Shown piece by piece: positions 1 through 8,781 of a stretch of DNA of 64,000 bases. A model generated the notes under the pieces. That model was not told the DNA's origin, ran no database searches, and saw only the letters and a list, made by a program, of their open reading frames with translations. A program made the position numbers and the translations under genes. Position 1 is the stretch's first letter, and each line of letters starts with the position of its first letter. Source of the stretch: Sphingobacterium corticibacterium (lineage in GTDB: Bacteria; Bacteroidota; Bacteroidia; Sphingobacteriales; Sphingobacteriaceae); contig NZ_SGIT01000005.1 in NCBI RefSeq assembly GCF_004208525.1, positions 124,001-188,000 on the forward strand. The letters are read 5' to 3'.

Positions 1-1
1 A

Positions 2-1792
2 GAGTGGATGAAACCGGGATTACCTTGGGCACTTTTTGCTGTTATGATTTTAGGAGCAGGTATTATTATGGGATCTTTCTGGGCATATGAAGCACTGAAT
101 TTCGGTGGTTTCTGGGCATGGGATCCGGTAGAAAATGTATCGATTATTCCTTGGTTAACATTAATCGCTGCTGTCCATGTAATGCTTGCTTATCGCAATT
201 CAGGACATGGATTCTTTACAGCTACTTTATTAACGATGATTAGTTTTGTACTCGTCATTTATGCTTCCTACCTCACAAGAAGTGGCATATTGGGAGAAAC
301 ATCAGTTCACTCCTTTACCAGCTTAGGGATGTCGGGCCAGCTCATCGTCTTCAATCTCATTTATCTGGTATTGATGGTCGTAATGCTCGTGTGGCGAAAC
401 AAAGAGATGCCATCTTCCAAACAAGAAGAAGATATCTATTCCCGCGAATTCTGGTTATTTATTGGCGGGTTAGTATTAACGGTCGCTTGCATACAAATGA
501 TAGCAACTACCTCTATTCCGGTATTTAATGCTTTGTTTGGCACAAAAGTCGCTCCTCCAGTAGATCCCATTCCACATTATAACAAATGGCAAGGTGCTTT
601 TGCCGTGGTGATTATGCTCGTAACAGCATTCACACAATTTTTAAAATATAAAAAAACAGATCCTAAGAAATTTTGGGCATCTACATTAGCCTCTTTTCTA
701 TTTGCGGTTATACTAAGTGCTATAATTGTTTATTTCACGAAGACATATACCAACGTGATGTATATCCTGTTGACGTTGACTTGTATATTTTGTCTATTAG
801 CGAATATGCGTGTTTTCGGCGATGCGTTGAAAGGTAAATGGCGATTAGCAGGATCTGCTGTTGCACATATCGGATTTGCATTATTGCTATTGGGAGCACT
901 TATCGCTGCGGCAACAAACGAGGTGATCTCGATTAATGAGAGCCGCTACATACAAGTACAGAACTTTGGCCAGGAAGGTGACAAATTCTCCGACCCGGGC
1001 GAAAATCTGTTTTTGACAGAGGGTGAGCCTAAACAAATGGGGAACTACCGAATTACCTATGTCGGCGATAGTGTAGCTCCTCCTAATGTGTATTATAAAA
1101 TTTTATATGAACGCATCGATGAGGAGACGGGGAATGTAAAGGAATCGTTTGTATTACGTCCATTTGCACAACACAACCCCGAAATGGGAGGTCTAATCGG
1201 TACGCCCGATACCCGCCACTACCTGACACATGATATTTATACCTTGATCACCGCAGCAGCCGCAGAATCACAGGTGCAAGCGGAAAACATTCCGGCTGAA
1301 GAGCAGACCGGCTATGAAGATTATGATGAACCCGCAACCTATCAGGTGGGCATTGGTGATACGCTGCGTTACAGAAATGGGTTTTATATCATTGAGGGCA
1401 TTAATAGAGATGCTACGTTGAATAATATTCCTAAAGGAGCGGACGATATTATTGTCGGATTGAAAATTAAGGTCATTGCTGCGGACGAAAAAGAATATAA
1501 TATAGAACCAATTTTCCTAATAAAGGATGGACACAGTTATGATTTTAATAAAGATGTCGCGGAACAAGGGCTTCGTTTCCGTTTTACGAACATCCTACCA
1601 AAAGAGGATAAATTGGAAATTATGCTGTATCAAAAGCCGTTACCGGAGAAAAAATGGATTGTTTTTAAAGCAATTAAATTCCCTTATATCAACTTCTTCT
1701 GGGCCGGCACGATCATTATGACCATCGGTTTCATGATGGCCATCTATCGTCGTCTAAAAGATGCAAAGATCTCTAAACAAAATCCTGTGTAA
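2..1792 (+). CDS. Cytochrome c assembly protein, CcmF/CcsA type (5' end outside window)
   Basis: Haem-handling membrane protein of cytochrome c maturation. The tryptophan-rich haem motif is visible near residue 32 of the visible part (FGGFWAWDPVEN followed by IIPWL), then TRSGILGETSVHSF, both typical of the CcmF/CcsA family. Many membrane helices follow, then a soluble domain (about residues 310-560, with the stretch RHYLTHDIYT) and a last helix near residue 570. Frame is open to the left edge (codons Glu-Trp precede the first visible Met), so the real start lies upstream and the protein is longer than the roughly 595 residues seen. The stop overlaps the start of the next gene by one base (TAATG), which suggests translational coupling. 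CcmF versus a long CcsA fusion cannot be decided without the N-terminus. Confidence 0.9.
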   Translation, partial: EWMKPGLPWALFAVMILGAGIIMGSFWAYEALNFGGFWAWDPVENVSIIPWLTLIAAVHVMLAYRNSGHGFFTATLLTMISFVLVIYASYLTRSGILGETSVHSFTSLGMSGQLIVFNLIYLVLMVVMLVWRNKEMPSSKQEEDIYSREFWLFIGGLVLTVACIQMIATTSIPVFNALFGTKVAPPVDPIPHYNKWQGAFAVVIMLVTAFTQFLKYKKTDPKKFWASTLASFLFAVILSAIIVYFTKTYTNVMYILLTLTCIFCLLANMRVFGDALKGKWRLAGSAVAHIGFALLLLGALIAAATNEVISINESRYIQVQNFGQEGDKFSDPGENLFLTEGEPKQMGNYRITYVGDSVAPPNVYYKILYERIDEETGNVKESFVLRPFAQHNPEMGGLIGTPDTRHYLTHDIYTLITAAAAESQVQAENIPAEEQTGYEDYDEPATYQVGIGDTLRYRNGFYIIEGINRDATLNNIPKGADDIIVGLKIKVIAADEKEYNIEPIFLIKDGHSYDFNKDVAEQGLRFRFTNILPKEDKLEIMLYQKPLPEKKWIVFKAIKFPYINFFWAGTIIMTIGFMMAIYRRLKDAKISKQNPV

Positions 1793-2556
1793 TGACCATT
1801 GTTATTTTAGGTAGTGGAAATGTGGCTACACATATAGGAAAAGCTTTCCACGCACTTGGACACCAAATTTTACAAGTGTATAGCAGAGATAAGGCCAATG
1901 CAAATGCATTGGCTTCTGTTTTAAACGCCGACACAGTAGACGTGGTTAGCGAAATCACCGATAGCGCAGATTTATATCTTATCGCTGTCGCAGATCAAGC
2001 CATACAACAGATAGTTGATACGCTTCCAAAACCTGTTAAAGGAATAGTAGTACATTGCTCCGGCGCAGCGGACATCAATATATTAGCACATTTTCCTTTA
2101 TATGGCGTTGTCTACCCCGCCCAAAGTCTTCGCAAAGATATTTCTACTTCTTTGAAGAACATCCCTTTTGGAATAGAAGGTGCTAATACAGAAATCTCCG
2201 ATCGTCTTCTTGAGTTGATGCGACATATTTCTGCCAAATCTTTCTTATGTGATAGTGAACAGCGCCTAGCATTGCACATAGCAGCCGTATTTGTCAATAA
2301 TTTCAGTAATGTGCTTTTTCAGACAGCTTACAACATCATGCAAGAACAAAACCTGTCTTTTGATTTACTAAAACCTATTATTTTGGAAACAGCACAAAAC
2401 GTGCAAAAACACATACCCAAAGACGTACAAACGGGCCCGGCTATGCGTGGAGACACAGAAACGATCAAAAAGCATTTACAGTTTCTCATGAAAAACCCAT
2501 ATTGGCTCAAAATATATCAACAATTAACCGAAGAAATCATCAGAAACAAGGGTTAA
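1792..2556 (+). CDS. Rossmann-fold oxidoreductase, DUF2520 family
   Basis: 254 residues. The N-terminus has a nucleotide-binding Rossmann motif (ILGSGNVATHIGKAF), like F420- or NADP-dependent oxidoreductases and ketopantoate reductase relatives. The C-terminal helical half (about 120-250) matches the DUF2520 layout, with the conserved feel of AAVFVNNFSN and TGPAMRGD. The substrate is unknown. It starts on the last base of the cytochrome assembly gene stop codon and probably shares its mRNA. The family call is confident, the reaction is not. Confidence 0.85.
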   Translation: MTIVILGSGNVATHIGKAFHALGHQILQVYSRDKANANALASVLNADTVDVVSEITDSADLYLIAVADQAIQQIVDTLPKPVKGIVVHCSGAADINILAHFPLYGVVYPAQSLRKDISTSLKNIPFGIEGANTEISDRLLELMRHISAKSFLCDSEQRLALHIAAVFVNNFSNVLFQTAYNIMQEQNLSFDLLKPIILETAQNVQKHIPKDVQTGPAMRGDTETIKKHLQFLMKNPYWLKIYQQLTEEIIRNKG

Positions 2557-2629
2557 CAGCAGGAATATTACCAAACCGATAAATCTTTCACGAACCTGCT
2601 TGTTTTTTCACTTTCATCTAATAACTTTC

Positions 2630-2637
2630 TAATTTTG
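2630..2637 (+). promoter_or_regulatory. Possible -7 box for the FMN glutamate-synthase-like gene
   Basis: TAATTTTG matches the Bacteroidota -7 consensus TAnnTTTG and lies about 90 bp before the start codon at 2726. The nearest TTG upstream (2600-2602) is too far for the usual spacing of about 20 bp, so only half of the promoter is supported. The rest of the 2557-2725 gap shows nothing recognisable. Confidence 0.3.
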
Positions 2638-2725
2638 TATATAACTGTGAGGACATGGTTATTAATGGCTCGCGGTTTGCTAGTCATAAGGGTGTTACGC
2701 AATGTAAAATATATCATATAAAAAT

Positions 2726-4276
2726 ATGGCAGTTAGAAAACTTATTCTGTTAACGATAGTTGTCATCAATCTCGTCATCTTCTCTTTTGGTGTTGTCTTC
2801 ACACCACGCTGGTTTTGGTTACTTATCATTCCTTTCCCATTAATGATATTAGCTTTCTACAACAGCTATCAAAGTAGACACGCGATTTTACGCAATTATC
2901 CTATTTTAGGTTATTTCCGGTTTTTCTTTGAAAGCATCCGTCCAGAGATGCGACAATATTTTTGGGAGTCCGATACAGATGGACGTCCGTTTAATCGCCG
3001 ACAGCGCTCTATCGTGTATCAACGTTCTAAAAATGAACGAGAAACGGTAGCCTTCGGAATGCAGTCTGATCCACAAGCTGCAGGCAATGAGTGGGTCGCC
3101 CATTCTGTCTTTCCTTGCCATATCGAAAACCATAACTTGCGAACAGCCGTCGGCAATCATTTTTGCAAACAACCTTATAGTCTCAGTGTATTCAATATCT
3201 CTGCTATGAGCTATGGTGCGTTAAGTAAAACAGCTATTACTGCCCTCAATAAGGGAGCAGCTTTACAAAATTTTGCACACAATACAGGAGAAGGGGGAAT
3301 TAGCCCGTATCATATCAACGGAGCAGATTTAATTTGGCAGGTAGGTACAGGATATTTCGGTTGTCGTAACGAAATGGGCATGTTTGATTCTGAATTATTT
3401 GCAGAAAAGGCGAATCGTCCTTATGTAAAAATGATTGAACTAAAATTGTCACAAGGCGCAAAACCTGGTCACGGAGGGATATTGCCTGCAGCAAAAAACA
3501 CACCCGAAGTAGCTGCTATTCGTCATGTAATTCCCGGGACAGATGTAATGTCACCTCCGGCACATAGCGCTTTCAACTCCCCCGAGGGCATGATACATTT
3601 CATCCAGCAATTACGCGAGCTATCAGGATATAAACCTGTCGGTTTTAAACTATGTGTGGGAGACAAACAAGAGTTTATCGACATCTGTCATGCGATGTTA
3701 ACCACACAGATATTTCCTGACTTTATTTCCATTGACGGCTCAGAGGGGGGAACAGGCGCTGCTCCACTGGAATTTACAGACAACTTAGGTATGCCTTTAT
3801 ATGATGCATTGTCTTTCGTCACAACTACACTTATCAAATTCGGTTTAAAGAAACATATAAAATTGATCGTTTCGGGCCGTATTGTTACCGGTTTTGATTT
3901 ATTAAAAGTTATTTCTTTAGGTGCAGATGCATGTTACAGTGCCAGAGGAATGATGTTTGCATTAGGTTGTATCCAAGCATTAAAATGCAACGAAGACGTA
4001 TGTCCTGTCGGTGTGGCAACCCAGCGTCCTCACCTATATAAAGCTCTTGATGTGGAAGATAAATATATACGGGTAGCACAGTTTCACCGTAACACGTTAC
4101 GTGCTACAGTAGAAATTATGGAAGCTTGTGGATTTAAAACATTGGACGAAGTCTCCGCAGATAAATTTTTCCGCAAGGTCGACAGTGTAACCACCTTGAG
4201 TTTTCAAGAAATCTACTTTAAAGATACCGGAAAGCTGGTCAATAGCCACAGTGCATTTCAAACGGAGGAAATATAA
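2726..4276 (+). CDS. Membrane-anchored FMN-binding glutamate synthase-like protein
   Basis: 516 residues. Two hydrophobic segments at about 5-25 and 30-50 precede a GltB-type FMN/(beta-alpha)8 barrel. Family motifs are present in order: NISAMSYGALS near 156, HNTGEGGISPYH near 185, GAKPGHGGILPAAK near 244, SIDGSEGGTGAAP near 337, GADACYSARGMM near 397 and the CNEDVCPVGVATQ cluster near 420. It lacks the glutamine amidotransferase domain of true glutamate synthase, so it belongs to the stand-alone FMN glutamate synthase-like family whose physiological reaction is uncertain. Convergent with the MarR gene, with a 21-bp gap. Confidence 0.88.
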   Translation: MAVRKLILLTIVVINLVIFSFGVVFTPRWFWLLIIPFPLMILAFYNSYQSRHAILRNYPILGYFRFFFESIRPEMRQYFWESDTDGRPFNRRQRSIVYQRSKNERETVAFGMQSDPQAAGNEWVAHSVFPCHIENHNLRTAVGNHFCKQPYSLSVFNISAMSYGALSKTAITALNKGAALQNFAHNTGEGGISPYHINGADLIWQVGTGYFGCRNEMGMFDSELFAEKANRPYVKMIELKLSQGAKPGHGGILPAAKNTPEVAAIRHVIPGTDVMSPPAHSAFNSPEGMIHFIQQLRELSGYKPVGFKLCVGDKQEFIDICHAMLTTQIFPDFISIDGSEGGTGAAPLEFTDNLGMPLYDALSFVTTTLIKFGLKKHIKLIVSGRIVTGFDLLKVISLGADACYSARGMMFALGCIQALKCNEDVCPVGVATQRPHLYKALDVEDKYIRVAQFHRNTLRATVEIMEACGFKTLDEVSADKFFRKVDSVTTLSFQEIYFKDTGKLVNSHSAFQTEEI

Positions 4277-4297
4277 TAATTAATTTCCCTTACCATT

Positions 4298-4738
4298 TTA
4301 CGACAAATTACTGTACAAAACATCTAGTGTGTTACGTGCTTTTACCATATCTTCTCTGGTCACGCCTTCCAACGCTTGGTCGATAGTTCTTTTTGCTTGG
4401 CGCAAACAGGCTTCCTTCATTTGGCGCCCTTGTTTTGTTAAGAAAATGAGATTCGTACGCTTATCTTCTTTGTCGTTGACACGAATCACCAATTTAAGCT
4501 TTTCGAGATTATTGATTAGACGAGATACACTCGGTTTATCACGAAAAGTTAAACAAGCAAGTTCTTGCTGGGTTCGTCCTTCCTCCATCCATAAATAATA
4601 TAAGAGAGACCATTGCTCCGAGGTAATATTTACGCCCTCTTCCTTTAGATTTCGTTGTAAGCGTCTACCCAAGGCAGCGTAAGCTTTTCCTGTTAAGAAA
4701 GAAAAAAATTCGTCCGTATCTTCAAAATTGTCATTCAT
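4298..4738 (-). CDS. MarR-family transcriptional regulator
   Basis: 146 residues from the ATG at 4738; upstream codons to 4798 are hydrophobic and unlike the family, so I reject the longer start. The winged-helix core is seen in TSEQWSLLYYLWMEEG, then ELACLTFRDKPSVSRLINNLE (helix-turn-helix), and the wing with the conserved DKRTN segment, followed by a C-terminal dimerisation helix. Ligand unknown. The gene is divergent from a small membrane protein gene, and the shared upstream region carries a 17-bp perfect inverted repeat that is a natural candidate operator for autoregulation. Confidence 0.88.
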   Translation of the reverse strand: MNDNFEDTDEFFSFLTGKAYAALGRRLQRNLKEEGVNITSEQWSLLYYLWMEEGRTQQELACLTFRDKPSVSRLINNLEKLKLVIRVNDKEDKRTNLIFLTKQGRQMKEACLRQAKRTIDQALEGVTREDMVKARNTLDVLYSNLS

Positions 4739-4816
4739 ATCGGATAATATTGGGTTAGAATAATTGTATATACAAACAAACCAAAAAACTAAATACAATG
4801 CAAATAAAATCTAATA

Positions 4817-4852
4817 TTTCCTCTATAAAATAGCCTTTGATGGCAGAGGAAA
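4817..4852. repeat. 8-bp inverted repeat in the MarR intergenic region
   Basis: TTTCCTCT at 4817-4824 is matched by AGAGGAAA at 4845-4852 with a 20-base spacer. It lies between the MarR start codon and the larger palindrome. Possible second operator or a weak hairpin; role not known. Confidence 0.4.
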
Positions 4853-4861
4853 GCAAAATAG

Positions 4862-4908
4862 AATTTATTTTATATGCAGACGCGATTATATTGCATATAA
4901 AATAAATT
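4862..4908. promoter_or_regulatory. 17-bp perfect inverted repeat, candidate MarR operator
   Basis: The left arm 4862-4878 (AATTTATTTTATATGCA) and right arm 4892-4908 (TGCATATAAAATAAATT) are perfect reverse complements separated by 13 bases. It lies in the divergent region between the MarR gene and the 127-residue membrane protein gene, nine bases before a TTTG box of the latter. MarR proteins commonly bind palindromes in such places. The AT-rich arms could also form a cruciform. Binding is inferred. Confidence 0.6.
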
Positions 4909-4916
4909 TATTTAGG

Positions 4917-4948
4917 TTTGACTTTTTTCTAAAATTTAATTAAATTTA
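4917..4948 (+). promoter_or_regulatory. Bacteroidota-type promoter, probably giving a leaderless mRNA
   Basis: TTTG at 4917-4920, then 20 bases, then TAAATTTA at 4941-4948 (seven of eight to TAnnTTTG). The expected transcription start is about five to seven bases further, at or next to the ATG at 4954, so the transcript would have almost no 5' leader. Confidence 0.5.
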
Positions 4949-4953
4949 CCCTT

Positions 4954-5337
4954 ATGGAGAACTTCTTACCTGCATTGTTGATTATCGGTGGTATCATTTA
5001 TAAAATTTACACGGAATATCAGAAAGAGCAAGAGAAAGCACGTCGACGTATGCCGCAGGTACCACCACCAACGCCTCCTGTAACATACGAACAACAACCG
5101 AAACCTATTGTCATTGAACCGACAACATTCATTCCAATTCCCACAAAAAAAGCAGAGCGCTTACGCGACATTCCGAAAGAAGTGAAAAAGACAACCGATG
5201 GAAGACTTGCCGAAGTGAATCGTAAGAAAGCAGCGATGAAAGTCGTTCCCGAAATCGAAGAAGAAGAAGATGTTGTACCTTTCGACTTACGTCAGGCTGT
5301 GATACAATCTGCCATATTAAACAGACCCTATCAATAA
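4954..5337 (+). CDS. Small membrane-anchored hypothetical protein
   Basis: 127 residues. An N-terminal membrane segment (about 4-20) is followed by a basic region, a proline-rich linker (about 35-70), a charged stretch with an acidic run near 101-106, and a C-terminal motif DLRQAVIQSAILNRPY. I recognise the general form from Bacteroidota genomes (anchor, variable linker, short conserved tail) but know no function. The cytoplasmic tail could be a docking peptide. Divergent from MarR and preceded by the palindrome, so it may be the MarR target. Confidence 0.7.
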   Translation: MENFLPALLIIGGIIYKIYTEYQKEQEKARRRMPQVPPPTPPVTYEQQPKPIVIEPTTFIPIPTKKAERLRDIPKEVKKTTDGRLAEVNRKKAAMKVVPEIEEEEDVVPFDLRQAVIQSAILNRPYQ

Positions 5338-5390
5338 TTAAACAAACCCTTATCAGTAGATTTTTTCTTCTAAAAGACTTGCAAGAGATA

Positions 5391-6173
5391 TTACATGGAA
5401 AAATCATCTGCATCAGCTAGGAACGGAAATTGCTCCCGGGCTTTAATCAAATCAGTTGGATTTAACGTAAACGTATACAAATCTTCATCTTCGGGCTTAT
5501 AGTAGACTACATCTCCATTAGGGGAAATGCACATTGAACCACCCGAATAATAGATTTCGTTACCGTCGTACCCCACACGATTTACACCGATTACAAAGGA
5601 TTGATTCTCAATAGCGCGTGCCGGAATGAGTGCTCGCCAATGTGCAGAACGTTTATCTGGCCAGCAAGCGGTATAGACTAGTAAATCGTAAGCGTTTCCT
5701 AAATTTCGAGACCAAACGGGGAAACGTAAATCGTAACATACCATAGGACACACCCGCCAACCTTTAAGATTTAAAACAATACGGGAATTTCCGGGCGTAA
5801 AAACTTTGTCTTCTTCTGCCATCCCAAATAAATGGCGCTTGTCGTAATGTACAAAACTTCCATCGGAAGACATCCACACGAAACGGTTATAATAATGTCC
5901 ATTTTCCTCAATAATCAGTGTCCCCGCAACAACACAATTATAAGCTTTAGCGTGTTCATACATCCAATGCATCGTTGGACCATCCATTTTTTCCGCGCAC
6001 TTTTCAACGTTAATGGTAAAGCCGGTATTAAACATTTCTGGCAGGAGAATCAAATCTGTTTTTTCCTTCAACGCAGATAGCCGCAATGATAAATTATTTA
6101 AATTTTTCTCTACATTCTCCCAAAACAAGTATGCTTGAAATATCGTTATCTTAACCGGTTCCATATCTGCCAT
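5391..6173 (-). CDS. Carbon-nitrogen hydrolase (omega-amidase/YafV-like)
   Basis: Nitrilase-superfamily amidohydrolase of about 260 residues. The catalytic triad is visible: Glu in LLPEMFNTGF (about 46), Lys in HYDKRHLF (about 112) and Cys in VCYDLRFPVW (about 146). The LRFPVW context resembles the omega-amidase/YafV subgroup that hydrolyses 2-oxoglutaramate or 2-oxosuccinamate. I chose the ATG at 6173; another in-frame ATG at 6164 sits closer to the conserved VKITIFQ strand, and the longer frame to 6212 starts in unrelated sequence. Same strand as, and 83 bases after, the polyprenyl synthase gene. Confidence 0.87.
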   Translation of the reverse strand: MADMEPVKITIFQAYLFWENVEKNLNNLSLRLSALKEKTDLILLPEMFNTGFTINVEKCAEKMDGPTMHWMYEHAKAYNCVVAGTLIIEENGHYYNRFVWMSSDGSFVHYDKRHLFGMAEEDKVFTPGNSRIVLNLKGWRVCPMVCYDLRFPVWSRNLGNAYDLLVYTACWPDKRSAHWRALIPARAIENQSFVIGVNRVGYDGNEIYYSGGSMCISPNGDVVYYKPEDEDLYTFTLNPTDLIKAREQFPFLADADDFSM

Positions 6174-6256
6174 GCGCAACTTAATATTTTTGTTATATTG
6201 ATGTTTTGACAATTTACTAAAAAACTAGAGTTTTATCAATTTTTAACCGCAAAAGG

Positions 6257-7234
6257 TTACTGTACTCGATGCATCAGCGCGTCCGAAAGAGAAAAAAGAG
6301 CTTCCTTTTTATCTGCTTCCACTTGAATTTCCGTTAGTTTTTCGTAAGCAATAGTCGTAAATTTTTCTTTCTGATATATAGCTAACGTCTGAATATCATA
6401 TTTAGCGTATAAGCCGATCATTTTATCTACTTTTTCCGGTTCGCTATCGATATTCTGTTTAAGCAAATATTCCAATTCTTCCTGATCTGTTGGAGAAATA
6501 AGTTCTTGCAGTTTTACAAAAAGAATTGTCTTTTTATTCGACAGTATATCACCGCCTATCTGCTTACCAAAACTTTTGGGATTTCCATATACATCCAATA
6601 TATCGTCTTGCAATTGGAAAGCAATTCCTAAGTTTACGCCAAAGTCGTAAAGCAATGTTTGTGATCGTTCATCTGCGCCCGCGACAATAGCGCCCATTTG
6701 CAATGCACAACCAAGCAATACAGATGTTTTCAGTCGTATCATGTCGATATACGCTGTTTCGCTTACTTGTGCTCGTTCTTCAAAATCCATATCGAATTGT
6801 TGTCCTTCACAAACCTCTAATGACGTGGTGTTGAAAAGATGAAGCAACGCGGGGATCTTGTCTATAGGGCATTTCGCTAGTTCTTGATACGCTTTAATTA
6901 GCAATGCATCACCCGATAGTATAGCCACATTATCGTTCCATTTTTGATGTACAGTAGGCTTTCCTCTCCGTAAAGGGGCAACATCCATTATATCATCATG
7001 AATTAAGGAAAAATTGTGAAAAAACTCTATGGCGGCACTTGCAGGCAAGGCTTGCTCGACAACAGAAGAATCAAAAAGCTCTGCTCCCATCAATACCAAT
7101 AGTGGGCGTATCCGCTTACCTGATAAAGACAATATATAGCGAATTGGATCGTATAAATGTTGCGGGGTATGCGGGAAATCAGCTTTCTCTAAATAATTCT
7201 GAAAAGCTTTTGCGTGTACTGACTCTTGGAACAT
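6257..7234 (-). CDS. Polyprenyl (E-type isoprenyl) diphosphate synthase
   Basis: 325 residues. Elongates allylic diphosphates with isopentenyl diphosphate. Both aspartate-rich metal motifs are present: DDIMD in SLIHDDIMDVAPLRRGKP (first, about 78-95) and DDILD in FQLQDDILDVYGNP (second, about 210). GKRIRPLLVL near 34-43 binds isopentenyl diphosphate. Length fits short-chain farnesyl/geranylgeranyl enzymes as well as longer-chain menaquinone side-chain synthases; product chain length cannot be read with confidence. Divergent from the glycosyltransferase gene, with 69 bp between the start codons. Confidence 0.9.
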   Translation of the reverse strand: MFQESVHAKAFQNYLEKADFPHTPQHLYDPIRYILSLSGKRIRPLLVLMGAELFDSSVVEQALPASAAIEFFHNFSLIHDDIMDVAPLRRGKPTVHQKWNDNVAILSGDALLIKAYQELAKCPIDKIPALLHLFNTTSLEVCEGQQFDMDFEERAQVSETAYIDMIRLKTSVLLGCALQMGAIVAGADERSQTLLYDFGVNLGIAFQLQDDILDVYGNPKSFGKQIGGDILSNKKTILFVKLQELISPTDQEELEYLLKQNIDSEPEKVDKMIGLYAKYDIQTLAIYQKEKFTTIAYEKLTEIQVEADKKEALFSLSDALMHRVQ

Positions 7235-7303
7235 AGCTAAAAAATGATACGCGAAGATAAGGATAAAATGGGAAATAGTATCTTTGTGAAAATCCTATGT
7301 TCT

Positions 7304-8452
7304 ATGCGTATTCTTGTTATTCATAATTTCTATCAACATGCAGGAGGCGAAGATACTGTTTTTCGACAGGAAGTCGAGGAATTAGAAAAAGAACATGTTG
7401 TAAAAACACTAACCTTTCAGAATAAAAAAGGCTGGCGTGGGCTACTACAATTTCTCGCCTACCCTTGGAATATCTATGCCATTCGAAAAGTGAAAGAAAG
7501 CATCAAAAGCTTTGCTCCAGACATTGTGCACATTCACAATCTATATTATGCAACGGGGCCTGCCATCATTAGAACCATAAAAAAGAAACAGATTCCGGTG
7601 GTCATGACGCTTCATAACTTCAGGTTACTTTGTCCATCCGCAACACTATTTTTTCGAGGCAAACTGTACGTAGATAGTATCTCGAAAAATTTCCCGTGGA
7701 AAGGAATCAAACTGGGAATATTGGATAACTCTCGTGTCAAAACATTTTGGACAACATTGACTCATTTTATACATTGGAAAATAGGAACCTGGCAGTCCAT
7801 TGACAGCTTCATAACACTTACCGATTTTTCCAAAGACCTGTTTTTATCTTCTGGCAAAAAATTTATTCCAAAACAGTTTATCGTTAAACCTAACTTTGTA
7901 GACCTCTCCATAAATAGTCTGCATACAGGTAATTACTATTTATTTATCGGCAGATTATCTGCGGAAAAAGGAATTATACCGTTAATAGCGGCTATAAAAG
8001 AAAGTGATAAAATATTAAAGATTGTGGGTGACGGCCCTCTTACAAAAAATGTCAGCGATATAATCAAAAACTGCAATAACATAGAACTTCTGGGGCAAAA
8101 AAATAAGCAAGAAACGATACAGATATTAGCAAACAGCAAAGCGTTAATAGTACCGTCGGTATGTTATGAAGGGGCGGTTCCGTTGACAATTATCGAAGGA
8201 ATGGCTACCCACACTCCGGTTTTAGCAAGTAATCTCGGTGCTATTCCTGATGTGATTATCCCAGATAAAACAGGCTGGTTATTTGATCCCTATCAAATGG
8301 AAAGCTTATTATCCGCCATTCAGAAATTTGAAAATTCGGATAAAAAAGACGACATTGTCAGAAATGCGTATACACTATATGAAGAAAAATTCACAAAGGC
8401 TCCTGTCATGAATCAGTTGACAGATCTTTATCATAAAATCACAAAAACATGA
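7304..8452 (+). CDS. Glycosyltransferase family 4
   Basis: About 382 residues from the ATG at 7304, chosen because the GT-B N-terminal strand MRILVIHNFYQHAGGEDTVF begins there. The C-terminal donor-binding domain shows YLFIGRLSAEKG (about 208), KIVGDGPL, and the retaining-enzyme EX7E-like region around CYEGAVPLTIIEGMATHTPV with GAIPDVI. Sugar donor and acceptor unknown; likely cell-surface polysaccharide or glycolipid synthesis. More AT-rich than its neighbours. Its stop overlaps the MIP18 gene by 4 bp (ATGA). Confidence 0.87.
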   Translation: MRILVIHNFYQHAGGEDTVFRQEVEELEKEHVVKTLTFQNKKGWRGLLQFLAYPWNIYAIRKVKESIKSFAPDIVHIHNLYYATGPAIIRTIKKKQIPVVMTLHNFRLLCPSATLFFRGKLYVDSISKNFPWKGIKLGILDNSRVKTFWTTLTHFIHWKIGTWQSIDSFITLTDFSKDLFLSSGKKFIPKQFIVKPNFVDLSINSLHTGNYYLFIGRLSAEKGIIPLIAAIKESDKILKIVGDGPLTKNVSDIIKNCNNIELLGQKNKQETIQILANSKALIVPSVCYEGAVPLTIIEGMATHTPVLASNLGAIPDVIIPDKTGWLFDPYQMESLLSAIQKFENSDKKDDIVRNAYTLYEEKFTKAPVMNQLTDLYHKITKT

Positions 8453-8781
8453 GCAATATCATCATCATGGATAGGTTGAATCTGGCAACTGCCATACAGG
8501 AACAACTAGAGACCGTATATGATCCTGAACTTAAACCAGCGAATATCTTGGATTTAGGTTTGGTATATGAGATTATCACAAAAGAAGACGGTATAGCGAA
8601 GATTGTCATGACACTAACTGCTCCGGGATGTCCTGTTGCAGGTGAGATCATGGAAGAAGTACAACGAAAAGTAGCGGCTGTCCCAGGTGTTAAGGAGGCC
8701 CTTGTGGAACTCACATTCGACCCACCCTGGACAAAAGACATGATGAGCGAGGAGGCTAAATTAGAGCTAGGTTTTCTTTAA
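8449..8781 (+). CDS. MIP18/DUF59 iron-sulfur assembly protein
   Basis: 110 residues. Single DUF59 domain with YDPELKPANILDLGLVYEI, the conserved Cys motif TAPGCPVAGEI (about 60-71) and the C-terminal FDPPWTKDMMSEEAK. Members (SufT-like, PaaD-like) help Fe-S cluster maturation. Here it is not next to a suf operon; it overlaps the glycosyltransferase by 4 bp and converges on the antiporter gene with a 4-bp stop overlap. Met7 is an alternative start. Confidence 0.88.
   Translation: MSNIIIMDRLNLATAIQEQLETVYDPELKPANILDLGLVYEIITKEDGIAKIVMTLTAPGCPVAGEIMEEVQRKVAAVPGVKEALVELTFDPPWTKDMMSEEAKLELGFL

Noticed and set aside
7244..7303. Longer start for the glycosyltransferase
   Set aside because: The conserved first strand begins at 7304 and the extension has no family character.
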